A stretch of 64,000 nt of DNA, taken from the NCBI RefSeq assembly GCF_001540865.1, contig NC_033623.1:1637501-1701500 (forward strand), in the 5' to 3' direction. This DNA comes from Ananas comosus (lineage: Eukaryota > Streptophyta > Magnoliopsida > Poales > Bromeliaceae). The notes below the pieces were generated by a model. It had not been told where the DNA came from. It saw only the letters and a list, made by a program, of their open reading frames with translations, and did not search any database. Shown in pieces: positions 36,390 through 49,871 of this stretch. A program made the translations under genes and the position numbers. The first letter of the stretch is position 1. The number at the start of each line of letters is the position of its first letter.

Positions 36390-37243
36390 CAAAATTTCTC
36401 GTCGTTTCTCTCAATTTCTTCGTAAAAATCCAAGAATTTGGTGAAAGAGCGTAGAAAAAGGGCCCCTTTTTTGCGTTTTCTGGTCAAATTTTCCTGAATT
36501 TGGGGACCAAAGGGTCCAAAAATCGGATTTTTCTCCGTGGGGGTTGGGTTGGATGGGGAGAAACAAGAAGTGGAATAGTGTGATTTGAAATTGCCATGTG
36601 GAAAAGGTACGTCTTTTATGGCGAATTAATGCCCTCATTTATGTTCCCTGTAGTTGGAATCTGCATTAATTTGGTCCTTCGAGTGGAAGAGGAGAGATTT
36701 TACCATTTGGGTGTGGCTATGGATGATCTTGGATTGTGGTAAATATGGTTATATATATGGATTCTGGGTCTTTTAAGGGTTAGGGTTAGGGTTTCTAGTT
36801 CCAACGATGGTGATGATCGTGCCACTTGTGGAGGGTTTCTTTTGATATGTTTATGTTAGGGCTATTGGGTTTCTTGAATTAGTGTTGAATTGGCAACCAA
36901 AATTTGTAATTTTGTATGAATAATGCTTTGTTTGTTTGTTTAATTTTTTTCGGCTCATGTCCTGTGGATTTAATATTGGTTTTGTTCTTCCTCTTGTTCC
37001 TTTTTCAAGTTTTATGTTGAAGCATGAGATTATTAATTCTTTTTCTATTCCTTATTATAGTTTGCTGTAACAGTTCGTAATTTTTTTATTGGTAATTTGT
37101 AAAATAGGTGAAATTTATGCCTTAGACATTTTAATTGCTCCTCTTTTCATGATTCAGATGAGTATCTGATTACCGGATCACTGCGATTATGAAGTTCAAT
37201 GTTTACAATAGAGCAATATGAAGGTTAACTGGTTAAGAAATGG
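36390..37243 (+). promoter_or_regulatory. 5' leader of the NPGR2-like gene with probable leader intron and uORFs
   Basis: AAAAGGTACGTC at about 36602 and CATGATTCAG ending at 37157 are plausible donor and acceptor of a leader intron. Inside it GGGTTAGGGTTAGGGTTT (36777-36794) is a telomere-like/telo-box motif. Short upstream ORFs lie at 37189..37221, 37218..37247 and 37240..37269; the last two overlap the ATG at 37244. They could reduce translation. The leader boundaries are inferred. Confidence 0.45.
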
Positions 37244-40200
37244 ATGAAGGGAGAGAGGAGCTTTGTTAGATCGCTTTCCTGTAGCACAATGAAGTGCTTG
37301 TGCTCCGGGGAGCAGCTGAGGGCCGATGAAATGATTCGCTCGTCTGAGTCTGCGGCCACAAAGGATTCCCTAGATAGCGGTTACTCCTCTGTGAACGGTG
37401 AGGGCGAGCAACGGCTCGACACTGGCAATATTGAAGAAGCTGAATCCTCGCTTCGCGAGGGTGTCTGCCTTAACTACGAGGTTCGATCCATTCGCCGTTT
37501 CATCTTTTTTACTTTGGCATGATTTGATGTTTTATTAGGTAGATTGTAATTTAGAGTGCTCCGATGGAACTCAGGAATTTGACACTTTTGCAGGAAGCGA
37601 GAGCTTTACTTGGCAGACTGGAATACCAGAGAGGAAACATAGAGGCTGCGCTACAAGTATTTGATGGAATAGACTTTTCTGCAATAGCTCCTAAGATGAA
37701 GATTGCCATTGCCAAAAAAATAGACCGCCGCAAGTTTCGTTCAGCCTGGGATGCACCGCCAATGTCGTTGCATGCCGTTAGCCTGCTTATCGAAGCTATA
37801 TATCTTAAAACAAAAGCACTGCAGGATCTTGGAAGGTTCAAAGGTGAGAGAATGCAACTTCACTTTAATTGAACTTGTGTATTTACTAAATGTCATCTAG
37901 TTGTTTATGTCGAATTCTTTTATTGGCTTGGACTTAAATTTGTACTCGTGTAGTTCATATATGGTTTCTAATATTGTTTCGCAAGCTTTATAAACATGTA
38001 TCGTGAAATCGTAAGCTAGCTTCGTCTTTTACATCGCTGTTCATGAACTTTTATGTCTTCTTATGAAAGAAAGAGTTTGTAAAAATGTCTCACAAGTATT
38101 AATTAGTTCTACTCTGCTTTTGCAGAAGCTGCTCAAGAATGCAACATAATATTGGACACCATGCAACCTACATTACCTGAAGGCTCGCCTGTGAACTTTG
38201 ATATTGACTGTAAATTACAGGAAACAGTATGCAAGGCGGTGGAGTTGCTCCCCGAGCTATGGAAATTAGCAGGTTTTCCACAAGAAGCGGTTACGTCATA
38301 TCGGAGGGCCCTTCTTGGTTACTGGAACCTCGATGCTGAGAGCATTGCTAGATTACAGAAAGAATTTGCTGTGTTTCTTCTCTACAGTGGTTGTGAAGCA
38401 AGCCCTCCTGACCTTCGCTGTCAAATGGATGGTTCTTTTATACCTAGAAACAATATGGAAGAAGCTGTTCTTCTTTTGATGATTCTCTTGAGGAAATTCG
38501 CTCTCAAGAGGGTAAAGTGGGACCCATCTGTCATCGATCATCTCAGTTTCGCATTGTCGGTTTCTGGGCAGCTAAAGCCTCTTGCCGACCAGGTTGAAGA
38601 ATTATTGCCCGGTGTTTTCGAGAGGAAAGAGAGATATTATACTCTTGCATTGTGCTATCTAGAGGAAGACGATAACTTAGTTGCTTTGAACCTACTGAGA
38701 AAGCTATTGAGTGCAAAAGGAGACCCTAACTGTCTCAAAGCATTATTGCTAGCTTCCAAAGTTTGCGGGGAGAATTTTGCTCATGCAGAAGAAGGTGCTT
38801 CCTATGCACGAAGGGCTCTTGCGAATTCGCAGGGAGGTTGTGATCAAATTGTTAGTGTCGCAAATTGCTTATTGGGTATTTCTCTTTCAGCTCAAGCTAA
38901 ATCTTGTGCTTCTGAGACAGAGAGAGTTTCTAGGCAAGCGGAAGCTCTTGAAGCGCTAGAAAAAGCTGAAAAGACGATGCGAAGAACCGACTATAGGATA
39001 TTATGGAATCTCAGCTTAGAGTATGCTGAACAACGGAAGTTAGATGCAGCATTTCGTTATGCAAAGCTGCTTCTGAAATTGGAAGCTGGATCGGAAATCA
39101 AGGGATGGGTTCTGTTGGCGCGAATATTGAGTGCACAGAAACGGTTTGCTGATGCTGTGACTATAATCAACGCCGCTCTCGATCAGACTGGAAAATGGAG
39201 CCAGGGAGAGCTGTTGAGGACGAAAGCAAAAATTCAGATCGCACAGGGGGAACTAAAAAATGCGGTTGAAACATATACCGAGCTTCTTGCTGTTATTCAG
39301 CTAAGGATTAAAAGCTTTGGTGCAGGAATGCAGTTTTTGAAGGTTGATAATGTTTTGCTTTTACTTTCATTTATGTTGAAGTTCTTTTCGATAGAGCGTT
39401 AGCAAAATGAATTAAATTATAAACTAGTGTCCATGTTAATTTTGCCAAATGTATATAGTTCTATACTGATTTTGATTGTTAACCAAAAAAAAAAAAAGCA
39501 TTTTCACTTTGTGAAGGTGTATGTTCTTCTTACATTTCATATCATTGCTGATAGGGTGGTAAGGGCGATAGAAGGTTGGAGGTAGAGATTTGGCATGATT
39601 TGGTTAATGTCTACCTACGCATGTCACAGTGGAGGGATGCGGAAGTTTGTCTCTCCAAACTAAAGGCCGCCAGTCCTTATTCTGCTTCAAGATGGCATGC
39701 AGCAGGTTATTTTTGTTTTGGTGTATCGTTTAGTAGTTTCCTTTTTAGCATCTCTTGATGGTTTCATAATGTTGATTTGACTCTTCATTTTGAGGATCTA
39801 TTGGAAAATGCCTGGCTCTTGTTGTGAAATATCTCGTCAAGATTTTTTTTTTCCGAGTTCTATTGTAACTTTCATTCTTTTTTGTAAAAGAATCCATTCT
39901 GCTGAAAGCCTGAATCAACCTGAGCTGAAACTGTAGGAACTCAACCCGACCTGAACGCATATGGACTTAAAATTGTTGGAATTTCTAGTTTTTATGCTGG
40001 ATTACAATAACTTCAGGAATATTATGTTTGAATCTTTGATTTTTTTTGTATTTATAATTTTCAGTCATGTGGCTTGATTTGGTTCTGACACCGGAAATTT
40101 GGGAAAACACTGGCATATTTTGTTTTCTGTGTGACATTGGTGCTCCACCTCTTCTTTTCTGTTTTACCAGTGTCTCCTCCTGACTCCAAAGAACACGATG

Positions 40201-40838
40201 GGATACATGCATATTTTCCCTGCATCTGATAGATATGCTCAGACCAGTCACATTGTTCTTATATGCTCGAATTTGACATATAAATGCTCTGAACAATTTG
40301 ATGTAAGACAAAATTTTGTGAATCTTTTGGAGCTGACATCGACACAGAACACTCATGTAGAATATTTCATATAGTTAGCACACACTTAATGCAGCATCAT
40401 TGTAATGTATTCAATTATTTCCTTGCTATGGTTATAATTCTTCATTACAAGCGGAAGTACTTTCCCCACCCCACTGAAGCCCTTATGCCATATGTATTTA
40501 AAGGCAGTTTTAACATTTCAGGGCAGTTATATGAAGCAAAGGGTCTCCACAAAGAAGCGCTTGAAGCATACGGGAAAGCATTAGATGTAGAACCTGCACA
40601 TGTGCCAAGCTTGGTTTCCACAGCGATTGTTCTTCAGAAGCTTGGTGACCGACCACTAGCTGTTGAGAGAAACTTCTTAACTGAAGCCCTGCGGCTAGAC
40701 AGAACGAATTATGTTGCTTGGTTAAATCTAGGTCTACTTTGTAAAGCTGAAGGTGGCAGATCAGAGCTTGAGGCTGCCGAGTGTTTTCAGGCTGCTGCTT
40801 TTCTCGAAGACACTGCACCAGTCGAGCCCTTCAGATGA
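37244..40838 (+). CDS. NPGR2: NPGR2-like tetratricopeptide-repeat calmodulin-binding protein
   Basis: Exons 37244..37480, 37594..37843, 38126..39342, 39555..39705 and 40522..40838 join in phase to 723 residues, close to the family's roughly 740. Landmarks are MKCLCSGEQL near the N-terminus, NIEEAESSLREG, EARALLGRLEYQRGNIEAA, AVELLPELWKLAG, GSFIPRNNMEEA, QWRDAEVCLSK, and the family C-terminus ending PVEPFR. TPR helices occupy much of the chain, densest after about residue 450. NPG1 and NPG-related proteins bind calmodulin. NPG1 is needed for pollen germination, and the family has been linked to PI4-kinase complexes at the plasma membrane; the role of this paralogue is inferred. An alternative start at 37289 would give 708 residues and escape the overlapping uORFs. 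I prefer 37244 because the homologue I recall also begins MKG ahead of MKC-CSG. Confidence 0.93.
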
Positions 40839-41645
40839 CTACTGTTATCTAGTGGTGAGAAATTACTCTGTAAGCCACTGTATACGAACTGACAGTATAT
40901 TATTTTCTGGAAAATAATATTATTTTCCTGGCTGGCTTGAAATTGCAGCTCCAATTGGAGTTACATCTTATAATGTTTCAGCCATTTTTTCCTTTAATGC
41001 CAGTTGATCTCCATACTAATGATGGCTAGTTTAACTTGTAAAATGAAGCTCATTTAAGGATGATTTGTAGCGACAAACAAGTTGTAGGTTGTGGTCCTTG
41101 GGTTGTTGGGGAGCTCTAATAGTGAAATATAAATAAAAAAAAGACAAACTGAGATGTGCGAAGTGTTTTACACAGAAATTAACTTATGACTGGGATTGGT
41201 AGAATTATTTTACTATCTTCACATCACAGATAGTGTGGATTAACATCTTACAGTTTTAGGATGTTCAACTTATCGGATAATTTATCTTCCATTTTAGCGG
41301 CAGAGAATGCATTACTCTTTTTGTCTTTTTTTCTTTAGGAAGCAAAAGTAGTAATCTCATGATTGCTCTGTGTGAAATCAATGTAGTGAAGGATTCTCTT
41401 GCTTGGAAAATAACTTCTTGGAAATTAACTTCTTGGAAATTAAATTATATTTGAAGTTCCCTTGTTTGTTGCTAGCAGAAATACTTGCATAGTATTGTAT
41501 GAGATGTACATTAAACAATTATCAATGATTCAAGTTTGATAAACCTTATGATATGAATTATGACGCAAGAAGTTGCACCAATTTTCTTTTATATTTTGGT
41601 GACATTGCCAGGGAACTGTCTTCTTTAGTAAGCAAGAAAAGATGC

Positions 41646-41819
41646 GTCTGCTGTCTTGGAGTGATGCAACTTTAGTTCAGTCGACATTTTATTCATTTCA
41701 AACAGTGTTGTTTTGTGTACATAACTAAATATGTCTGGTGTCTTGGAGTGATGCAACTTTAGTTCAGTCGACATTTTATTCATTTCAAACAGTGTTGTTT
41801 TGTGTACATAATTAAATAT
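41646..41819. repeat. Tandem duplication, 87-bp unit x 2
   Basis: GTCTGCTGTCTTGGAGTGAT.. and GTCTGGTGTCTTGGAGTGAT.. run head to tail, with only a few mismatches between copies. Confidence 0.9.
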
Positions 41820-43061
41820 ATGCAAAAGTGAAAATTGTTGTCAAAAGTTTACAGGTTAATTTGTAAAACATGATGAAAATTAGTTCTTAAGCAGGCAGGT
41901 TTTACCCCATTGCTTGCTAAATGTTTATCAGCTTTTAGTTCACCTAGCAGTAGGCCGCCACCGCACAATCATAGTATCTGTTTTGAGAAATATTATCTGT
42001 AACTCGAATAACGTATTGGAGTGTTGGAATAATAGCTTGTTGGAATGAATTTTATTGGATTTTGAACATTCTTTGTCTATCTAATAAATCATAATTTTAA
42101 ATCTTATTTGTTTATGTTGTATTGCATCAATTTAGGCCTCCTTTGTTAGAATGAATTTTACTGCAGCAAGTTGGTTGTCTATTTATTGCATATGCCCCAA
42201 AATCAACTCACTTTGCACTATATTTTGGTAATTCTGACTTACGGTATGGGTAAAACACTACCACCGTCTTGAGATATTTAGGTGTGGTTGCCAAGATACA
42301 TCCGTTTCTTGAGGAGATAATATAAACTATAAATACGGATATCAGAATTACCTAAAACTAGAGGCATTGTAATCGAATTAGATGTGAATGGTTTGCTGTG
42401 GAGCACCCTTCCATTTTTTCTTTTGTAAGAACTAAGAAACTCTGCAACTGTAATGATCGGCTTACACAGAGTTTCTGAAGCATGCATGCCATCCTAAAAG
42501 TAAGTTTCCTGCTACTGTATGTTAGATTAATCCCATGCTACTCATTTAAATAGTTATTAAGCTGATGCTTCTAGATGCCTTGCAGGAGCAGCCATGATAA
42601 TTGTTGCGGCAAGGCTTGTCGTATATTCATTTGATTACATCCCTTTGGTGTTTGTCTAGTTGGTATTTACGTTGGTTGTCTTTGGTGATTGAGTGGTGAA
42701 AATGGGTAATATGCTCGATTTTGCAAATGAAATTTGATGTAGTTGTTTGTGTATTTTTTATAGGTTTTGATTCTTTTGCACTTCGTATTAGTTCTCAGTA
42801 ATGTAAGATTTGCTTTATTTCACTCCTTATAGTCCATCTAGCTCATTGTTACGGAACAAAAGCTTCCCCCAGGTGGTTTTACAATGTTAATTGTTGTTGT
42901 CAGAAGATTCCTTAGAAGATTTCTAGAAGCTTATTCTTTCTGAGTTCCCATTGTTATCTATTCGCGAGTGAGATTCTGTTCACTTTGATGTGTCCAGAGT
43001 ATTTGAAATGTAGCAGCACATCATAATCAAGCTGGGAATGATTGTCCTTTCAATTGTATGT

Positions 43062-43341
43062 CATTTTCAAATAGGTCCAAATACTTTTCTTGTCCTAATT
43101 TGCACCCCTCAACTAACATGTTGTTCGATTTAAGAAAGTTCTGTCAGGTTCCATCAGAACTTAACATTTTCCATCTAAAGACTTGCATGCTATTCTGTCA
43201 TGTATTAGAAAGTTAAGTTGCAGATTGAGAAAGTCATAAAGGCTGTTAATTTGTAGAAACAAAAGAATCAAATCAAAGTTGAAGGGTTCAAATTGAAATA
43301 AGCCGAAAATGAATAGTTTAGGGACCTACTTCAAAATGAAA
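43062..43341. mobile_element. MITE-like inverted-repeat element
   Basis: CATTTTCAAATAGGTCCAAA on the left and GGGACCTACTTCAAAATG on the right are inverted versions of one another, followed by complementary CCCTCAACT / AGTTGAAGGG motifs. No coding frame. Confidence 0.5.
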
Positions 43342-45258
43342 TGTACAGATGTTGGGATGCTTAATCTTGTTCCTTTAGCTGCCTTTGGCCGGTTCTCGAA
43401 GAATGGTGATTTCAGTTGTTCTTTTCAGATGCATAATTGCATGCTGAAAGTGGACTTATTTTGGTATTCATCTTTTGTATTTTCTATTCACATATAGTTA
43501 CTGCAAACAGTCTTTTAACTCAAGATATAACAGTTTGGGTTTTCGTATTTGGTTTTGGAGTACTAACCCTGATGCGATGATAAGATAAAGTTTGAAATGA
43601 ATCTTCTTGCATGATCATTAATTTGTAAGATAATCGTAGCAGATAATAGTTTTCTGATGTATCTGTGACGAAAATATAGAGTTCTTATGTGGCTTATTGG
43701 ATGACCTTTACATGTTTATGTTTGTATTTTTTCCATATACTAGTGATCTCTTGAAGAAGAAATCCAGAGATAATGTAGGAGTTTACGGAGCTTTATGTGT
43801 GTCCTTGGTTTTTGATTCATTTGTCTTCTATGTGGCTTGCTATATATTTGTGAAACTTAAACGAATTATCGCAACATGGAATGTCATATTCTTATGTAGT
43901 TTTCTCAGTTTTAGGTGTTCTTGCACAATACGTTGTAAATATAGATTACATGGTGTGAGCGTTACAAGGAAAGATTTCATACTTTTGTAATTTCCTCATA
44001 TTTGGGGTCATATGATCTCTTGCTTGGCCTGATTTATCTAAAAGCTTTTGCTTCTGCAGTAGTAAGAAGTTATTATGGAATTTATGTCCCATTTAGTATT
44101 GAGGTCTATCTAACACTAGTCGGCAAACCAAAATTAGAGCAAAAGCATATAGAAATATGCTTTTTTGGTTTATGATAACACCACAAAAAATATGTCGTAA
44201 TCAATTTATTGTGATATGTAGGACATGATATTATATCCGGAAATAAGTAGAGTATTTTTCTATTATATTTTTTCACCGCACGTACCTATATCTCCCACCA
44301 ATTCCAATTGGAGCCTTGGTGAAAAACTGGTAGTGCTTTCTCAAATAATTTTACTAAATACTTTTGTAGGAACTCTAGCTGGGTCAGAGGCACTTTATGC
44401 AAGAAGAAAATTGGTTTTAGTCCACATAACAAAATCACTAAAAAGTAGTTTGGAATGCTAGGTTTCACTTTATTCTGCAAAAAAGAAGATGGAAGTAATC
44501 TTCTTTTCACACAATTCAAATTCAAATAAAAGGAATAAAATTTGGATCCCGCCACCGATGGTCTCTATAAATTATTAATTGTTTGTGACAAATCTACAAC
44601 CTATTCCAGTGGTGTGCATGAACTAATTAAAAAAACTTTATATCATGTATGCTAACACATCAGTAATCTATAAGAGCAATATTTTGGATACCAATGGCAG
44701 CTCTAGGTATAATTTGAGATATTTCTTTCTAATAATATTACCCCCATTATGATCTACCTTAACCTAGGCTTAATTGTAGTTAAGTTGGGAATTTCCAATT
44801 CCCACCTCAACCAACCCAAGTTCCACATTTGTTCCTATATTATTGGTTGGATTGAGTAAGAAGATTTAGGATGAGCTGAACCCAAAGTTGCAGCCCAGTG
44901 ATCAGCATCTACTAGCTGTAGAACAACAACAACAGGTGAACTAAAACTACAGGAGTATGCTATGATGATCAAAGATGATGAAATCATTGTGGAGTGCATT
45001 TTAGACAAAGCACTCAGTAAATGATGATGAGAGCAGGGAGCTTTGCTTCAAAGAGCAGAAATTGTAGACTGTCATCAAGTAGGTGAAATCCCTCTCCCCT
45101 CTCTCTCCCTCTCACCCTACAGTCTTTCTTTTTTGTCTGCAGTTTGAAATATTTGCAGAACCTGCATCTGGAAGTAACAATGACCTCCCATCCATTACAT
45201 CCTTACAAGTTTAAATAGGACCCTCCATGGAGTTGTTGTCCGAAAACGTCGCGAAGGA

Positions 45259-48200
45259 ATGGCGTACTTCAACCGCGAATCGCGAGCATTACTGGAGATT
45301 TTAAACAATTTGCAGAGGTAAATATGCAGCTAACTTAGTTGTGTTTCTCTTTGTCATAGGGAGTGTATGATTATATTCTATTAAAGCTATTTATTCACAG
45401 AGCAAATTTTTAAGTGTCATTGGAGAAGTAGCAAAAGCATGAGGTGTATATTTTCAGCGAAGAAGTTTCAGATTATAAATCACTATGCCTCAACAAAATT
45501 AAGAGAATTATCTAACGTAAAACAAAACCAAATGGATACCAACATAGCGAGACGACAAATGTGGATACTTCGCGGATTCTACAAAATAAGGGCGATTTGT
45601 GAAGTATACAGTACAACGGATATATAGTTTTCTTTTCAATATATTTTGTTTTTCATTATGAAAAATATGATTACTAATTTCCTGCACACAAAACAAAAGC
45701 ATATAACTCCACATGTTCATTGTATGCTTTCCAAATTTATCTAACCCTTTTTCCTACAAATTCGAGGCTCCACAATTAATCTATTCATGCATTGGTAGAA
45801 TGAAAAATTGCTTCTTGCTACTGTACTCAATATACTGTATTTTTCCCTTTCGACAGAGCGGAAAAGCAAACAACTATCGACCACAGCTTCTATGAATTTG
45901 GATTGATTCGATACCATATTCAGGTATTGCATATGTCTCTGCTTGTTCACTTTCTATGTAGTTCCAAACTCGAGTATTCGGAGTGCGACTAAACCAATAC
46001 CGATATTTATATTAACATAGAACAGCTATATCTTGGTAAACAAAAACAAAAATGAAAATTAATTGTCCGAATGTGGACTTACATCCTTGTAGAATTTACA
46101 TTTCCAGTAGCTTCTTGCAGGTTTCGCCATCGGATCCTGAAGATATACGCCTGTCAGTATTAACACCGCCACTTTCGGCGGATGCTTCATACTCCAATGG
46201 TCTACCTGATTGCACATTACAGGATATCAGAAGAAAATACTCGAATTTTGCAGAAGTTATCGAACCTCCGAGAGAAGGCTTTCTACTTACTCTAAAACTC
46301 AACTTTGCTCGACTCCCTCGAGTCAAAGGTATGATTATTTTCACTTCCCTCATGGATTAGAATCAACTAGCTTGTTCTGACACTGCTCGAAATGGTGAAT
46401 TTTCAAATGAGAAAAGGAAAAATATCTCGTATTGCATATAGATTTTTGGCCTTGTCTTAACTGCTTAGTATCTGTCAAAGTTCTGTTAACTTTGATAATT
46501 GTTTTCTTATTCTGAAGAGATGCTAATCAGTAGATTATTACATTAGATCGTGCCAAGGCTATCAACGACGTCTCCTCGTTGCAGGCGGTTATCTTGAGCT
46601 CGCAATTGAAAGATATTTTGTGGAATCTTGGTTCAAAAGAAAGAGTTCATGCGACTTGTAAGCCTTTCAAGCTTGTGTATCACCCGCAGGAGCCCTTCTT
46701 TGTCAGCAGAGCGGTATGCCTCAGGCCCATCTTTTTTGAATTACGTCGATGTAACTACATAGCTTTGTACAATTGCAAAGATAAGAAGTTGACTTCTGCA
46801 AAACTCAAAAAAAAGCGTGTGTATTAAAGTTTATATCTCTTTAGATAGCAGAATAAAATTTTCTTTGCTTTCTACGAGCTTAACGGTGTGAAATATTCTT
46901 CCAAATGTAGCCAGAAAAGATAACCGCAATCTTTCCCATGTGTTTCAAGGATAACTCCGATGTGGTTCTCGCAACATCATTTTTCCAGGTATCACCTCCA
47001 CCACGACACGGTAAACTGAGTTAGATCATTGTATAGATATATTCGCGATTCTCAACGTAGAATAACTGGATCACAGGAACTAACCGAGTTGGGCAACTCG
47101 ACAGCTTTCTCAAAAGCACCGCGTTGCACGTGGTCACCGATTCCCCCTGCGGAGCTGCGAGGAGAAAATTTCGAATACCTAACTACAAATGGAGGATTTG
47201 TGTCCGTCGGTACGTGCATTTTGTTACAAAGCTATAGAATAGTTAAGAACCGGCTAGTCTTCTCGCAAAACAGGACAAAAAATTGCTATTTTGCTACATT
47301 GCAGATGTCTTTCCGTACCATGTCGAAGGGACAAAAGGAGACCAAACTGCATGGATTCTGCTGAACTTCATTGGATATGTGAAATATCATGTAAAGGTGG
47401 GCATTCGTATCTGACGAACCTTCGTTAACATGAATTCGTTTGTTATCGTCTGAAGCGGCTAAACTTCGTACCCAGTGCACCAGAGGATTCGTGCAAAGAA
47501 GGATGAGGCAGCGCCTCGAGACTTTGGCCGAGGTACAAACTTTTCGCGATTGGAATGTAAATTTACTTTTACACACTACATTCAGAATATATTTGTTTAG
47601 ATGTAGTGAAAACTCCATGCAACAATTAACTCAAACAAATGAGAATGTCAACGCATGCTTCTAAATGTGTTTGGTACTAGTTATCGAAATTTACTGCATT
47701 TCTCGCGATTTAACATACCGGAATAATCCGATGATCAGTTCGCATGGATTGGTATGTTAAATCATCCTGGTAATGTTCATACACTGCATCATATTGCATA
47801 TTAACTGTTGCTAAGTGCAGGTCATTCAACAAGCAAGGATAAAAGGATATGTGAGCAACAAGAAACTCCAAAGTAAGTAACCAAACTAGTATTGTACTCT
47901 AGACTATGGTACAAGAAGGGCATCTTTGCCATCTTGTGGAATTAAGTTAATGTTTTGCTTTAACCAATTATTCTCAGCACTTCCTCTCGCGTAGTGGGCG
48001 AACTATAAGAACGAGCACAACACGTAGATCAGAAATAAATGAGTTTGAAAATATTCAAACTCTAGATTTTCTTCTCTGATACCATATGAACGACTGATTT
48101 TCTCAGAGAAGTTGTTCATTTATCAATTTGCGACACTTTTGAGTATATTCTACTTTATTTATTTGAAATAGCGGAAACCGTTCAGAATTAGTCTTAACAC

Positions 48201-48568
48201 TTCTGCTCACGTGCATGATGGATATTATATAAACTATGTTACGTAGACCGAGTGAATAGATGTGGGAATCAAACTCAGAACCTTTGATCTTATAGAAAAA
48301 TTTAAATTGGTAAATAGTAATGTTTTAATCATTTACACTACGCACAACTTTTATTAGCTAAAAATATGGAGCAGGTCGCAAGAAGGGGAGAAAATTGATG
48401 ATGGGTTTCTTGAAGCTGAAGAAGCTGAAGAAGGGGTGCAGCGTTTTCACCGATCAAATCAAACGGCTCAGATCGCGGATCAAAATAAAGGGCTTCGATC
48501 GCCTCCGTCGAAACTGGTTCCGAGTCCCCAGAATCTCAGCATCAAAAAAATGCTCCAAATTAGATTAA
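45259..48568 (+). CDS. ARPC2: Actin-related protein 2/3 complex subunit 2 (p34), B-type
   Basis: Exons 45259..45317, 45857..45923, 46121..46328, 46547..46713, 46911..46988, 47077..47209, 47305..47396, 47476..47532, 47821..47872 and 48375..48568 are phase-consistent and give 368 residues. Diagnostic segments: IDHSFYEFGLIRYHIQ, EVIEPPREGFLLTLKLNF, QAVILSSQLKDILWN, KLVYHPQEPFFVS, APRCTWSPIPPAELRGE, LTTNGGFVSV, NFIGYVKYHVK, and RGFVQRRMRQRLETL. ARPC2 with ARPC4 forms the core of the Arp2/3 complex, which nucleates branched actin filaments; in plants it affects trichome and pavement-cell shape. The last exon is very basic (GRKLMMGFLKLKKLKKG..RLRSRIKIKG) and brings the length near that of plant ARPC2B, about 370 residues. 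If exon 9 is not spliced, translation ends after LQSK at 47880 (306 residues). Divergence from other ARPC2 sequences is noticeable in exon 3. Confidence 0.9.
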
Positions 48569-49826
48569 ATTGATATAAATTTCTCAATTTCTTGTATTTA
48601 ATTTCGAAAAATTATTCTACGTTTTGATTTGTACCAATCAATTCTATTGAGTCGCATGCTGGATCAAATTAAGTACAGTAATAAATAAACATAAAATGAG
48701 ATAATATTGTGTTTATATATTGTTGATATGCTAGCATTTATTTATAATACAAAGATTTTTGATTGATTAATACACGAACTTTAGAAATGTTGTATGGAGT
48801 TACAATAAAAAATAATATAATGAGACATCGAGAGTTTTTTTCGAAGCCTAATGTTAATACATCAAATAAACAAAACATAATAATATTTTTAAAATTCTAA
48901 AGAGAATTGTAATATCTCGATAGTCCTATATCGAAAGAAAAAATGTTTATAATTTGAAAATATACGAGATCACGAATTTTAGTAATAATAATCGGATTTA
49001 AGTATTTTAGACCCAACTAGTTATTATTATTATTAGTGAGTCTTCTGTATTACTGTCTCTAAAACTAAACATGGTCGACAAGTTTGGTTCGGTTTAGTTT
49101 GGTTTTGGTTGTAAATAGTTTGAATTTGGTTTAAAACATTTTTCAAACCAAAAAATTGTTTTGAATTGAAAGATTTACAAATCAAACCCAAATTGAAAAG
49201 ACCGAACCGTGTATTTTTAGAGATAAACCAAAGAGAAACAATTCCGAAATTTTTGGTTTGGGTCGGTTAGGTTTTCTACACTATTACTTGGATTTTATTT
49301 TAGACTTTTTTCAAATTAAATTAGTTAATTTTGATTTTGATTTTAATTTATCTTTTAACCCGAACCCGCCCGCTACAGGGATCTAACCCGACAACTACTT
49401 GAATATTTCACAAATGGATCCGGATGGTGGAGCTCCTGTCCAGATTTGCCCCGTAAAGAAACAAAGAAAAATAATCCAACGGTCTGATCCGTCAAAAATT
49501 TATTCTCGTTCCGATCTAAACCGTCCCGCCTTAAATGGAGCGGTTAGTGAGGACAAAAGTAAATTAATTCGTTGTGAATTCGACCCGACCCGCCAAGAAT
49601 ACGGGTCGGGAGGTGGGCGACCCTCTTGCCTCTGGATCCAAACCCGTTTTCACCCCTACTCTTAGTGGATCATAAAACATCAAGTGAGGTGTACGAGATT
49701 CATGCTTACACGAGGCGCAGGGAAATTTTTTAATTTTTAATTTTTAATTTTATTAATTCCAATAATTTGTCACTATTTCCGTACGGTTTCTGCGGAGGTT
49801 GCCGTTACCCGCGTTCTCTTCTCTCT

Positions 49827-49871
<45 letters not shown>

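Larger units (their letters stand above)
40839..45258. other. Intergenic region between NPGR2-like gene and ARPC2
   Basis: About 4.4 kb with no further gene. ATAAATAAAAAAAAG at 41130 may relate to polyadenylation of the upstream gene. It holds a tandem duplication (41646..41819) and a MITE-like element (43062..43341). Open frames here lack domains and splice support. Confidence 0.5.

Noticed and set aside
36777..36794. Interstitial telomere remnant
   Set aside because: Only two to three units, and in a gene leader; a telo-box is the simpler reading.
40389..40521. ATG upstream of the last NPGR2-like exon as a separate gene start
   Set aside because: The frame is the terminal exon; the acceptor at 40521 gives the phase-correct join and family match.
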